A stretch of DNA of 64,000 nucleotides from Poronia punctata. Its lineage: Eukaryota > Ascomycota > Sordariomycetes > Xylariales > Xylariaceae. The DNA lies in NCBI GenBank assembly GCA_022579005.1, contig MU401564.1, forward strand, positions 59,673 through 123,672, in the 5' to 3' direction. The stretch's first letter is position 1, and every line of letters begins with the position of its first letter. Under the pieces are notes generated by a model. That model searched no databases. It had not been told where the DNA came from and worked only from the letters and a program-made list of their open reading frames with translations. Shown piece by piece: positions 22,801-35,000 of the stretch. The position numbers and the translations under genes were made by a program.

Positions 22801-24915
22801 AGATTGAGTCCGAAGCCTATCATGCAAGGGACAGGTCAGCTCATATCCATATATGACGGCAGTAAAAGGCTCTGAGATGCAAGTTATGTTGAGGAGGAAT
22901 TGGCTATACGATTGATTGAACACGCCTGATTTCTTTTGTCCTTTATTACTCAGTACTACGTTGGCAGAGACATGGTGTACCAAGCGACCGGAAGTTCTTC
23001 TATATCTCCTTCGTACGTATAGTATACAACACGGTACTAGCCTGAAGCTCACCAGTTGCTTCTATAGCAGCCATCATCAGATGAAGGAGACTTAGCGGCA
23101 TGCTATCTGTTCCCGAGAAAATGAATCGGATGGAGTGAATACACCAATGCCGGCAACTATCTGGTCACTTGTTAGCTCTAATCTCCCACGATGCGGTGGG
23201 TACTCTGGTATGTTTCAACAGGAACAATTTCCTCTCCTTGGTAAATTTGGGATTGATATGAATGTAATTTGGGTATTAAGCTATCCACCCAGATCCATCC
23301 AGGTGGGCACGTCTTGTTGTTTAAACATCACGTCTGTCGCCGAGGTAGGTATAGCGACGGAATATGGAAGTCAACTCGGCCTTACTCGAGCCACTGAGTA
23401 CCGGTAAGAGCTTCGGAAGAGGATATTTGAGCAGCACTGCCTCTTAAAGACGTTTTTAGAGGCAATCGATATTTGCTACAATCAAAGAAATAAGATAGCG
23501 GAGAAGCTCGCACGGCAACACAAATCAAACTAGGCCTAAGAACGAGCGCTTCTATATAACCATTTGTCCAATAACGCGTAGGAGAGATAATGGGGTTTTT
23601 CGAGGACTTGGGCCAACAAATGGTTTCTTACACCTAGGCGCTTTGATATATGCAGTTTGGATCATTGTCCGGAGGTTTATCTGTCTAGCAATTCGTCACT
23701 GCTTGACCAAGCGTGTACTAAGAGGTGGTCCGTCTCAATGGAGTGACCTATTCAAACAAAAAGTACCTACGTGATACACTCATAGACACAGTTTATATGC
23801 ACATTTAGGTAGAACTAAGCCCTCTTGATAAGGCACAGTATGTACTCCTACCTGGAACTAACTCCTCGATTTGATCAACAGGCAGGTACCTACTAATCAT
23901 ACATGTAGCTATATGGATACGTACATACCTACATCATATAAGTTGATTGTGAGCTCCTTCCCTCTGCCACACGCTTTTGTGTAGGCACGCAACTCCTGCC
24001 TAACAATCATCTTCAATAATAAGGTCTGCCGTAAGTAGGTATCATAGCTTGTACCACTAGAATTCTTTCTTTGGCTTCCCACGCACCAGACAGACCTTAT
24101 CTTCTCCCCTTCCGCCCTCTGATATTTGCGGTATGCCTTACTCTCTCCACTTACACGTCCACTAGTGAGGTAGGGAGTTGGTCCTTTTTGTTGACTCGGC
24201 TTCAGCTTGATACCCCCGTCATTGTTTGTGCGAGGTTGGTAGGTGCGGTCTGTACGATATATCCTTCAAGGTTTCAGAAACCGCTGGTAGTTACCGCCTG
24301 CAGTAAGTATAGCCTTTCAGCTTCCATCAAGGCCTCCATTTCAACCTTACGGCATTCTCCTCTTTCACCTGCTTTTTGCCTTGTTTGGATCCCAAGAGCC
24401 ATTGGGACCAGACGTCTTCGTACCTACCTTCTGCCTTGCCCTTCACCACTGTCACACGTCCAGGTATATACCCGTTGTTTTCTTTCTCTCGTTTAATCCA
24501 TATCTCCAAGGCAATTGTTTCATCTTTTCTTGTATGAGGTCCCCGCTTCCAACTGCCCTTGCATCGGCCACAACCTCAAATCCAACAACACCTGCGTTAT
24601 TGGCTATTACTAATATTCTTCCTTTGCTTGGGTCTGTAGCCTTACAAACACTAAACACCGGGTGGAAGCGGCATAGTACAACGAAATCTTCGATATCCTG
24701 GGCGCTTGGTTTTTGCAGCGGCGCTCTGGTTAAGTATTATTAGCACAACTCGAATAGCTCGATAGCTCCGACTGCATACGCCCCTAATAACTCACAACCG
24801 GCTGATACGAAGGCGAATCGTATCATTACCGTGAGAGTCCGGGGACTCTACAGTTGTTAAGTTGCAAGTTGGTGCGAGACTCGTCATCGCCAGATACAAA
24901 GTAGCCGGTCTCAAG
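19852..24915. other. Long intergenic region, no gene recognised
   Basis: About 5 kb with only short unrelated frames. The longest (24071-24496, 141 codons) overlaps similar frames on the other strand and shows no domain. The base composition is ordinary, not AT-rich, and I see no transposon ends or RNA genes. The region just left of 24916 is the upstream region of the permease gene. Confidence 0.55.
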
Positions 24916-27318
24916 ATGTGGAACCCCTTCGTCGCCATCCACGATGGGCTTGAGAGGACGAAGGACAGACTATCTTCTCTGGAACAGAGAATCAATCGAT
25001 CAACCTTTGGCCGAGTTTTCCGCCTCGAGGGTTCGGGCCACGTAAGTGACTGCTATTTCTCTCCTTGCCGCTGTATCAGACGTCTGCCTCTGAAGACGAC
25101 GTGACCCTATAAAGCTTGAACTCGAACCACTGGTGACCTCGGGCTCCATGCTATCGATTTTGTTCGGCCCGGCTTTCCGTTCTAACAATATTACCAATCT
25201 GTAGCCGAAGACTATTCAAGGTGCCTCTTTCTTCAGGGAAATACGCGCAGGCATGACGACTTTCGCTACCATGGCCTACATTATTGCCGTCAATGTGAGA
25301 GCCCTGCCTCGAATTCTTGGGCGTTAGTTTCTAATTATTAATTTAGGCCTCTGTTCTCGCGGATTCTGGAGGTACTTGTGAGTGCCCACCTGGCACTCCG
25401 GTTGGTTGTCCTGATGACCTGTCTATGAAAATGTGTCAAGATGGTAAGTAATTCAGTTCTCTTACCAGAACATGCATCAAGTATTAGTGGAAACCAGTAA
25501 CTGACGTCGGGTGCCTCATAGCTTTGAAGCGCGACATGATCACCGCCACGGCGGCATTAGCTGGTCTAGCTAGTGTCCTCTTTGGTTTCCTCACCAATCT
25601 TCCTGTGGCTCTTGGGTTAGCATTACTATAATCTCCCAAGCTCTCTTGACCGCCTTGTTAGTGGCTTCCCCGAGTATTGTATCTGACTGTCTCAAAGACC
25701 AGGTATGGGCCTCAATGCGTATTTCACGTACCAAGTCGTCGGATGGCACGGCACCGGTCCGATTCCCTATCGTATCGCATTGACTGCCATTTTTGTCGAA
25801 GGCTTCATCTTTATGTTTCTAGCCCTTACAGGTATGCGACAGTGGCTTGTGCGAATGATACCGGCCACGATAAAGACGGCCTGCGGTGTCGGAATCGGAC
25901 TTTTCCTCACAGAGATAGGTCTGTCCTATACGGCGGGCATTGGAGCAATTACTGGCGGTTTCGCCACACCCCTGGCTATCGGCGGCTGCCCCCCTGGCAT
26001 GCTGGACGGAAGCGCTCAATGTAAAGGGCAGATAATGGCGAATCCGGCGGTAAGTTATTTCTCGCCCTAACGCGCTGTATCGCAAGCTCATGTCTAGTGC
26101 TAGATGTGGATCGGGATCTTCATCGGGGGTATCTTCGTAGCCTTCTTGATGGCTTTCAAAGTCAAAAGCGCCATTGTCATTGGTATCGCCCTCGTCTCGA
26201 TCCTCTCTTGGCCGTAAGTATGCCATCTTGACCCTTGTAACGATTGAGTTGACACGTCTCAGTCGTAATACGTCTTGGACATATTTCCCCTATACCGAGG
26301 AAGGAGAGTTTCGTTACCAATTCTTCCGACAAGTGGTTGCATTTCATCCGATCGAAACGACACTAGCGGTTCAGCAATGGGACCTGTCAGGGACGAGTGG
26401 CGCGCAGTTTGCTCTGGCGCTTGTAACGTTCCTGTATGTTGACATTATTGATTGTACGGCAACATTGTATTCTATGGCCAAGTTCTGTGGCGTCGTGGAG
26501 GAAGATGGCGACTTTCCTCGCTCGACAGTTGCCTACTGTACCGATGCGGCGTGCATCTCGATTGGCTCGTTGTTTGGATGTTCGCCTGTTACCTGCTTCA
26601 TCGAGAGTGGCGCGGGTATCGCCGAGGGCGGGCGGACTGGCCTGACTGCCATTTCATCTGGATGTTGTTTCCTCCTCAGTCTCTTTTTCGCGCCAATTCT
26701 CGCCTCGGTCCCGCCATGGGCCACAGGGGCAACACTTGTTCTGGTATGTGAAATAACCCCGTACATTTGGGATCTGGTCACGATTACTAAGTTGCAAAAT
26801 AGGTGGGATGTCTGATGATCCGCCAAGTCATCAATATCAACTGGCAATACATTGGCGACGCTGTCCCTTCCTTTGTGACTCTGGCGTTCATGCCATTCAG
26901 TTATAGCGTTGCATACGGTCTTATCGCGTAGGTAGCGCAATCCCATGATCAGAGGCAAATACTAACGATGGGGTTGTCTAGGGGTATGATGGTATACATC
27001 GTTCTCAATACCATGATATGGTCGGTGGTGAAACTCACAGGCGGAAAGGTGACCCCGGCCAACTGGCAAGATAAGGAGGTCTACCACTTTGGCTTCGGTA
27101 GACAGGATCTGCCCGGTTGGGCAAGATTCATCCATCGCAAGATTTTTGGCGAGCACATTACAGAGGTGGTCCGAAAAGACGGGATAGAGCTGGCCGACTG
27201 CGACAGTACTATCAATCACGGTTCGCGCAGTGCCTCTGCCGAGCCCAAACAGATCCATTTACTCCCTGGTCGACGACACCATCGCCCTATGGACTACGAT
27301 CTTCCTTCTCTCGACTAG
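24916..27318 (+). CDS. azgA: AzgA-family purine (adenine/guanine/hypoxanthine) permease
   Basis: Plasma-membrane H+ symporter for purine bases in the NAT/NCS2-related AzgA family. Nine exons, 24916-25041, 25205-25294, 25347-25443, 25522-25615, 25698-26049, 26104-26213, 26263-26743, 26803-26927 and 26982-27318, give 603 aa. Recognisable blocks are the N-terminal FRLEGSGH, EIRAGMTTFATMAYIIAVNA (first helix), the PGMGLNAYFTYQVVG signature in exon 5, GIGLFLTEIGLSYTAGIGAI, VDIIDCTATLYSMAKFCG in exon 7, and CFIESGAGIAEGGRTGLTAI, a strongly conserved AzgA/UraA-fold motif. A cytosolic tail of about 90 residues follows the last helix. The start ATG at 24916 is the first in frame and gives a typical cytosolic N-terminus. 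The acceptor before exon 5 is CAAAG rather than the CAG 6 nt downstream, because only that choice restores PGMGLNAYF. Confidence 0.95.
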
Positions 27319-28107
27319 ATGATCATTGATCATGTCACCTTAATGTGCAAAATGTCCATCTCGGATTTTTCTTTTGTTTGTCAGCACGGTAATGGAGTGC
27401 GCAGTGTCATTTGCTTGGAGGAAAGGAAAAAAAGAAAGAAATACCGAGAACTGTACAGTGTACACATCATATCGTGGGAATAATGGAGGCAAAAACTGGC
27501 ATAATAGAAGGCGCTAAAAGGAGCTACTGGGTTATGTCCTCGAAAAGGGATATCATCAGATATCAGGGGACATAGGCTTCTTACCTTGCTAGCAAAAGAC
27601 GTATGTAGTCTCAGGCAGTGTAGCTTTCATGAATGCATTGAGCTTGCTGTCTTAAGTTCTTAACTTGCACTAATCGTTTACGTTGTAATGGTTTGAGTGT
27701 CGGATTTTGGTGTACGAGTAATCGGTACTTATTCAGCCAGTTCAGCCTTATCTTATCGCCTAACGTAGAATTCTGTCGTAATTGGTGTGGCGCACCAGTC
27801 TGCCTGGAAATGGGCCACTAAATAAGGTGGGATTAGAAAGGCTAAGATCGTTTTCCTGGGGGATTGACATCACTTGATAAACTACAGCAGGTAACAACTA
27901 CTCTAGCCAAATATCGGCGAACTACAGAAGAAGGTTCATCTTTGGGCCCCAGTGTACCGAAAGATAGTGTAACTTTATCTTCTTTGCTGCTAAATCTCTT
28001 GATTACGACAATTCCACATTACCTCACACACCCTGGCCGAGCGTACAACTGGTTGAGGACTTACGGAGGTATAGAGGGACTTGCACTTTTGCGAGTCGAG
28101 CAGAAAG
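27319..28107. other. Intergenic between permease and UCH37 genes
   Basis: Contains the 3' flank of azgA and the upstream region of the UCH37-type gene, both on the plus strand. A short frame at 27864-28130 overlaps the UCH37 start in another frame and is rejected. Nothing else is seen. Confidence 0.6.
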
Positions 28108-29294
28108 ATGAGTGGCGGTTGGAATACTAGTGAGTAGATGGCATGCCAAGGCATCGCAGCATAGACGAACATGGATTGCTAATGCTCTGAACACAGTCGA
28201 GTCGGATGCGGTATGCAGTCACCCCTCCTCAAATCACGTTATAAGCCCCATGTCATACCGAGCACCCAAGTGGCATCCCGTCTTCACTTCCCTAGCTCCT
28301 CGCCTAGCTCGACTAGACGGGTCAGCCTAACTAACCAAGTCCCCGGGCCCAGGGCGTCTTTACCTTTCTTCTAAATAATCTTGGAGTCAAAGATGTGCAA
28401 TTCGAGGAACTCCTCTCGTTAGAGCCCGAAGCGCTCGAAGCTCTGCACCCGGTCTACGGCGTCATCTTCCTGTTCAAATACCCCACCGACACACCGTATA
28501 CGGCGACAGAGGAACCGCTCGACGGCACATTCGAACACGAGGCGTCTGACCGGATATTCTTCGCCAGGCAGACGATACAAAACGCATGCGGCACACAGGC
28601 ATTGTTATCGGTTCTCCTGAACAAAGATAAAGAGACATATGGAGATGAGGGCGTCGACATTGGCATGCCGCTCCGCGAATTCCGCGACTTCACCATGTTC
28701 CTACCGCCCGAGTTCCGTGGCGAGGCGCTGAGTAACAGCCAGCTGATCCGCGACGTGCACAACAGCTTTGCGAAGAGCAGTCCGTTTGTCGACGAGACGC
28801 AGCGGAATAACACGGGCGAGGCCGAGGACGCGTTCCATTTCGTCGCGTACACGGCTGTCGATGGCACGTTGTACGAGCTCGACGGTCTGCAGCCGGCACC
28901 CATAAGCCATGGTCCCTGCTCGAACAAGGCGAAAGAATTCGCGGCCAAGGTGACCCGGGTTCTTCACCGACGCGTCGGGCGCTACGATCCCTCGGAGATT
29001 CGGTTCAATCTCATGGCTATGGTGCGCGATCAGCGGATCCGCGCGAGAGAGATTGGTGATGTGGAGACGCTCGAGCGGGAGGAGGGGAAGAGGAGGGATT
29101 GGCAGTTTGAGAATGCACTGCGTAGACACAATTTCGTGGGATTCTCGGGTGCTGTGCTGAAAGGTGTTGTTGCGAATAAGCTTGCTGAGGGTACGTATGA
29201 TCAGTGGGTGGGTGAAGCTACGGCGAGCTTTCAGAGGCGTGTTGAGAGTAGACGGATGGGTGGTGGTGGTGGGGATGTTGAGATGGAGGGTTGA
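28108..29294 (+). CDS. uch2: UCH37/UCHL5-type ubiquitin C-terminal hydrolase
   Basis: Cysteine-protease deubiquitinase. The UCH37 subfamily trims ubiquitin chains and typically docks on the proteasome through Rpn13. Three exons, 28108-28129, 28197-28210 and 28353-29294, give 325 aa. Exon 2 is only 14 nt, and the first two exons are needed to encode the conserved N-terminus MSGGWNTIESDAGVFTFLL. Catalytic residues are visible: oxyanion Gln85 and nucleophile Cys91 in FARQTIQNACGTQALLSVLL, His174 in EDAFHFVAY, and Asp189 in LYELDGLQPAPI. The C-terminal ULD-like region (about 240-325) includes RRHNFVGFSGAVLKGV, the UCH37 KEKE/ULD-type tail. The protein ends in a Gly/Glu-rich stretch. The active site looks intact. 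Confidence 0.93.
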
Positions 29295-30060
29295 GTGATA
29301 ACTCACGCTTGATGACTCCGGTACCGGGATAGAAGGACAGGTACTTTTATGTTTTATGATTGGAGGCGGATGTCATCATGCCTCTTCTGCTCTCCTAGGC
29401 CTAAACTGGTGAGAGATGAACGAGAGGTTTATGTAAGTATTAGTATGCTCATATATTCTTGGGGGTCATCGCCCTTATACTGCGTTGCATTACGTACTAG
29501 AGTGCATAGACACTCTATATATATGCACCTACAATTACACACCTCTTTGGCCCAGGTACGCGAGAGACGGGCGAAGTTAGATGCAGTGTGGTTGGTACTT
29601 ATATCCCAGCTCACGTTAAACAGCCTCTGCCGACGACGATGAGAGACCACAAAATACACATGCTTTTCCGCAAGAAATGATGTTTTATTTGTCAAAAAGG
29701 TTAAATAAATACCCTTATTATCAAATCCACGACTCGCCCCCGGGTTTAAGATTAAAGAAAAAAAAAGATTCATCCGTTCCATTCCATGCCGATAGGGGTA
29801 TCCCGCGATTCTTCCATTCCTGCTTTGCTTTATACAATATTTAACTGGGGGTTTTTTTTTCTTCCTTTCTCTTAAATATGGTTCTTTTTTAAATAATTTG
29901 CTTTTTGCTTTCGTCTTTATGACTCGGCATAGAACCAATATCTATTTCATCGTATTAGTTAGTTGAATTGTACCAAAAAGGAAAACGAACAGACGGGGAG
30001 GGGTGGTAAAAAAAAAAAAAAAAAAAGAAGAAGTTATTAAAAAAAAAAAAGAAGAAAAAC
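29295..30060. other. Convergent 3' flanks of UCH37 and DUF3455 genes
   Basis: Region between two stop codons of convergent genes. Long A runs at 30008-30025 and 30038-30049 lie just beyond the DUF3455 stop. Nothing else is seen. Confidence 0.6.
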
Positions 30061-30963
30061 TTACTCAGCAGCATATTGCACAGTAAAAGCCTCCGGTTGC
30101 CCCTCACAAGTCTCCGGCGCACTCCCACCCACAGTCTGGACACGATAGACCTCATGGATCCCGCCCGTCGTCCCTTGCTCATTCGTAGCCAACCTCAACC
30201 AAGGGACGGCCTTTTCACCATTCCGCCCCTTGGGCGCATCCTCGGGCGCATCGGTAGCGTTCGTCTTTGAACAAGGCGCCTCGCCTATCCGGTGTCTGCT
30301 GGTGTCGAGGTTGAAGAAGGGCGTGGTGGCGTTGGTGAAGAAGTGTTTGCCCGAGACGTCGAGATTGGTCGGTCCCAGCCGGGTCACGCGGTTGAGCTGC
30401 GCGTTCAGCGCGTCGACGCTCGCGCCGAGGTCGAGGTCGAAGTACAGCGCCAGACGGGGAATCACGTGCAAGAGATCGGGATAGGTGGAGGCGACGCAGG
30501 ACGCGTTGAATAGGGTTGCTACGGCGCCGGCTGCGACTGGGGGGGAGGAGGAAGGGGAGGTGGCGGGACAGGTGTAGTTCTGGGTTCCGCGGCCTATGGC
30601 TACGTGTTTGACCTTTAGACCGGCTGTTGGTGGGGGGAGGGGACTTTTCGAAACTGTCGGGATGGGGAAGATGTTAGTGGTAGGTTCTATATATAAAATA
30701 ATAATAATAATTGGTTCGGGGGGTAGTATTTTACCAGTCGGGATATGTGCGTTGGAAAGATCACACAAAGGCGCCTGAGGTAGGAATCTGGCGGTGTCGA
30801 TCTTTTGCGCTAATAAGTTGAAGTATTCTGATATCGCGCTGTCTCTTCCTCCTCCTCCCAATGCCTTGTTCACGTCCCATTTGATGTGTGGCCATGTCGG
30901 GGCGGCCATGACGATGGTGGATGAAGCACCCAATAGGGTGGCTAGTATTGTCGGAGCATGCAT
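30061..30963 (-). CDS. Secreted DUF3455 family protein
   Basis: Predicted secreted protein of unknown function. The family is common in saprobic and plant-associated fungi. Residues 1-20 form a signal peptide (hydrophobic ILATLLGASSTIVMAAP, with cleavage probable after AAP or nearby). The family core is visible in VKHVAIGRGTQNYTC, followed by GAVATLFNASC, the HVIPRLALYFDL region, GKHFFTN and PWLRLATNEQG...GGIHEVYRVQTVGG, with a conserved late Cys in CEGQPEAF. An 81-nt segment at 30654-30734 has a GTAAAA donor and a CGACAG acceptor. Removing it joins IPT to VSKSPLP in phase and gives 273 aa. The unspliced frame is open too (300 aa). The spliced form is preferred because the segment encodes an odd Ile-rich insert. 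Four or five N-glycosylation sequons fit secretion. Confidence 0.82.
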   Translation of the reverse strand: MHAPTILATLLGASSTIVMAAPTWPHIKWDVNKALGGGGRDSAISEYFNLLAQKIDTARFLPQAPLCDLSNAHIPTGKILPPEPIIIIILYIEPTTNIFPIPTVSKSPLPPPTAGLKVKHVAIGRGTQNYTCPATSPSSSPPVAAGAVATLFNASCVASTYPDLLHVIPRLALYFDLDLGASVDALNAQLNRVTRLGPTNLDVSGKHFFTNATTPFFNLDTSRHRIGEAPCSKTNATDAPEDAPKGRNGEKAVPWLRLATNEQGTTGGIHEVYRVQTVGGSAPETCEGQPEAFTVQYAAE

Positions 30964-31809
30964 CTTTCAAAGCCCTTCTCTTTCTTTTCTTTTCTTTTCT
31001 TTTCTTTTCTTTTCTTTTCTTTTCTTTTCTTTTCTTTTCTTTTCTTTTCTTTTCTTTTCTTTTCTTTTCTTTTCTTGTCCGAGGTAGGTTTGGATTGAAA
31101 ATTCGATTTCGACGAAACAGTCAAGTTGTATCGAATCGAATCGATTGGATTGGATTTTTTGGAAATAAAAAAGGTGGTTTGTCTTTTTTGGGGGGGGGGA
31201 AAGTTCTGATAAGTGAAAAATCGTCTTGATGATTGATTCCTCCTTATAATAATTTTCGAAATGTTGACTTTATTTATATATATATCCGAAATCCGTAACA
31301 GGTCGTGTCGGTATTGTTGATTTCAAATATGTATAAAACTTTCGAAAATCGGGAGGGGAAAAAAGGAAGAATATCAAAACAAGACCCTGATCAGATACTA
31401 TGAATAAACCCAGGTCCCCAAGAAAGATATGTAAGAATGAAGAAAAAAAGATAAGATGAATATGTTTCAAGAGAAGAAGTTTTCAAGTTAAAAATAAACA
31501 GCAAGGGGAAAAAAGAAAAAAAAAGGAAAAGAAAAAGGAAACAAATCCCCAAAAGAGGAGAACTTGGTTCGAAATATAAGAATGAGAATAAAAAACTTGC
31601 GTTTGTATAGTAAAAGAGGAGAGGGAGAGTTTCATTCAAGAATCGAAGAAGGCTGGAGTATGTTTTACTCTTATAATATGTGTGGTTGGGGGGGGGGGGG
31701 GGGGGGGGGGGGGTTCTGTCTAACCATCCAACAAAACACCCAGCCATATTTTATGTTCTGCCGACAAAACCGGGCGGCAGAAAACATTGGTTCAGAATTT
31801 TAGATTTTC
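30964..31809. other. DUF3455 upstream region running into a gap; low-quality looking
   Basis: Holds the pentanucleotide repeat at 30979-31076 and then A-rich sequence up to the poly-G run at 31688-31713. No gene is seen. From about 31380 on the sequence is dense in AAAAAG-type runs, and together with the homopolymers this suggests poorly resolved assembly. Confidence 0.6.
30979..31076. repeat. (TTTTC)n microsatellite upstream of DUF3455
   Basis: About 19-20 near-perfect TTTTC units, read as (GAAAA)n in the sense of the DUF3455 gene. It ends some 15 bp before that gene's ATG, so it occupies the 5' untranslated or core-promoter position. Confidence 0.95.
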
Positions 31810-31839
31810 NNNNNNNNNNCCGCCCCCCCCCCCCCCCCG

Positions 31840-31873
<34 letters not shown>

Positions 31874-32011
31874 CCCCCCCCCCCCCCCGCCCCCCCCCCC
31901 CCCCCCCCCCCCTGGTCTGTCTTACCATCCATCCATCCACACATGCATATTGGATGGTCTGCCGTCTATCCCGGGCGGCAGATAACATGGGTTCAAGATT
32001 TGCGCTTTTCC
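31688..32011. other. Assembly gap between poly-G and poly-C, flanked by a duplicated segment
   Basis: A run of 26 G (31688-31713), 96 bp of sequence, 10 N (31810-31819), about 90 nt that are nearly all C, and then another 100 bp. The segments at 31714-31809 and 31912-32011 share an ordered series of matching blocks: CTGTCT-ACCATCCA, TGTTCTGCCG/TGGTCTGCCG, CGGGCGGCAGA-AACAT and TTCA-GA-TT. They appear to be two noisy copies of one sequence. An assembly artefact at a homopolymer is more likely than biology. Confidence 0.85.
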
Positions 32012-35000
32012 CGAACAGGGAAAGGTTCGACAGTAGGGGTTTTGGGAAAAGATGCCTAAATTAGCCACCACGAGAGGTCACCCGCAGAAAGTATAATAAA
32101 CCTAGACTAGACAGCACGAAGCTGCATATATCCAATTTTTTCAACCTGAAGAGGACAAGTTTTTCTTTTCTTTTCGGCTACAATGTACACGCAAGTATAT
32201 ACTATGGCGCCATGGCATTCGGTTCCAAGGGCGGCAGGAAATTGTTTTTTAACCTAAATACCTTACCTTTGACAGAATAGAAAGCCCCCTGTCGAAGAAG
32301 AGGAGGAGGAGAAGCGAGCGGGTGGAGTCATGCCGGACGGGAATGATTGACAGGGACTGGATCTGCAGCTAATCATTAGCGCGGCATGGGGTAAGATAGG
32401 TGATTTCGTATCTGATTGGATGATGTGTCGCAACGCAAGCGCCGTGGCTATAGAATATTTTTTTTTTCACTTTTTGCGCGTTCAGATCGTCCCACATCCA
32501 TCCATCCATCCCAAGCTGAAGTTTTGTCCACTCTGTTGTGTCTATTTGATGGTAGGTAGGTATGTATGAAGGGTTGTTGGTTTTGGCATTTTGTCTAGAT
32601 CGTAAAGAAGATAGCTTGGTTCTTATAATTATAGAAAAGTCTAGATTCAATCGACCTGTTGGTATTTGCAAAGATGCAGATGGCTGTAGGTGGTAGAACA
32701 GCTACGCACGTGACGGTCATGATATAGGTACAAGTAAAGATGTGCCTTGCCAACAGTATCTAATCGAAAACACCAAGCAGCTATGGAAATAATGTCAAAA
32801 CCACAGCAAAGGTAACAAATCAATGCATGTCTGTACAAAAATCCATCTGTACGATATATTCAGCTCGCCTAGACCTTCTAGGTTAACGCGTACCACGATC
32901 TCTCGCCAAGCTGTCTGGCTGTATTGCGCGCTCTCGTACATACTACAAAGTACAGGGAATTTCAAAGCAGGGATGTCTTTAAGCGTAATTAGTCCAGTCC
33001 AACGGGGGGAGACAAAGGCATGTATCCAAAATTAGCCCTCCAATGCAAACACAACCCGGACTAATTAACCTAGGGGAATTCCCCGCACTTTTTAGAGCAG
33101 GCGTGGCAGGGCGGCTACAGAGTCAAAAATAGAAACAAATTAGCTCTCTGCATCTCTTTAGCCCTCTAGGTAAAGAGCTAATTTGCTTTCTTTCCTATCC
33201 AATCACTTCTGTTTGCGCGGAAAGAGGACCTGGCAAATTAGCTACTCGTAGACTAGGGGTAGCTCTCTCTCTGTCTTGGGGTTGGATCGGCGGTTGCGTG
33301 CATACTTGAGTCGTATGATACGATACGATGAGCTGGACTCGATAGAGAAGTAGATGAGATGAGATGAGAAGTGTGGGTAGATGGATACAGATAGATCGAG
33401 AAGTTGGTATCTAGACCTCGTACATAGACTACTACTTACGGTACCGTATGTACGTACACTTGATCTAGGTCTGTTGATTCCGGTGTCAAATCATGGATGG
33501 TAAATAAGAAGGAAATTGTAATGCTTGATTAACCTAGATAGATGTTCAAGGCGGGACGCCCGGCCTATCTAGTAACAATACCCCAAGACTATTCAAGAGA
33601 CCCAAAGCCATACGATTCTGGTAAAACCCAAGAAGAACGACTACATTCCCAGTTGTTTTATTTGTTCGACTCTTGTATTACTTACTACCTACCTCCAAAA
33701 TGAGGGTACCTACCTATCTTACAAATCGTCATCTCGGAATTCGATCATGTTTTAAGAAACTTTAAATGTCACGATTTGTATATATCGACCAAGCTTGATA
33801 ACGTAATGCTGGTGTGTAGAAGGTAGGTTAGGTCCCCTAGATGTATATATGTTAGATTATACGTGTTAGCCGCGCGCTCTCTGACGAACGCTAGTCCGGC
33901 TAAACCCCCTGACTTTTTAACCTTATATCATCTAGAGAGCAAAAGATTTAAACTACTTACCTACATACAAATAGGTTATTATAGATACAAACTTTAGTAT
34001 ATCTGTATAGGAGTTACCTACCTGAATAACAAAAGATACCTAGATATCTTATACCTTACTATAACTAGACTACCAGGTACTTCCTAGTACTCCAGACCCA
34101 AGACTCAGAGACACATGGATCATTTATCCATCTGATAGTAGGTAGATAATACCTAATCTTGCTTAGATAAGTATGTAGGTACCTAAGGTATAAAACAAAA
34201 TAGAGTAAATTTCTTCAACGGCTAATCCCACCTATACACCCTCCCTCCCTGCAAATCCTCCTCCTCATCATCCTCAGCCGCCGCGTGTAACAACACCAAC
34301 ACTTACACCCACACCCACACCCACACCCTATACCCCCTTTACTTATCAGCTCCATATAGTAGGTATATACCCAGGTAGACCACATATGATATAAGTACAC
34401 ACATACACACATAGTAGGTAATGAAGTACTCGTAATCCCCCCCCCTCAACCTAATCTATTACCAAAAAAAAAAAAAAAAAAAAAAACCCAGGGGAAAAAA
34501 CGATTGGACAAAAACCTTCGGTTCATGAAACAACCTAACCGCCGGTCCTCCAAGAAAAGGAAGTTAACCTAGTTACTTACATTAATCAAACATAGGTAAG
34601 TATCTTACGATGGTTTGTTTAACGCGGTAGTCGTTTCAAAGTTTCAAACTACATGTACTGTACAGTACCCACTACCTAACGTCTTCCCGGCAAGGTCATC
34701 CCTCATCCATCATCCATTTGATGCTTTGAGGATTCTAACGTGCTGTACTGTACTGTACGTACACTACACTACCTGTTCCCAGCTTAGGTATACAACCTAA
34801 CCTAGCCGCCTACACCCTTTAAACGGGAACCCGAAAATTAAAACTATCGTCCGAGGAGATGTATATTTCTGTCCTTTTCTTGATGTTCTAGTGCTGCTGC
34901 TGCTGCTGTAAACCCGTTTAAACATTACCCGAGGTACCATCATCTGGTGTGGTGTTTGAGAATTATACTATTCTCTTACCCATCTGACCTACACACCTAC

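Noticed and set aside
24071..24496. 141-codon frame upstream of azgA
   Set aside because: No recognisable motif, competing antisense frames, and no splice link to the permease.
31820..31911. Poly-Pro/poly-Gly coding frame through the C run
   Set aside because: Homopolymer next to an N gap. The frame is an artefact of unresolved sequence.
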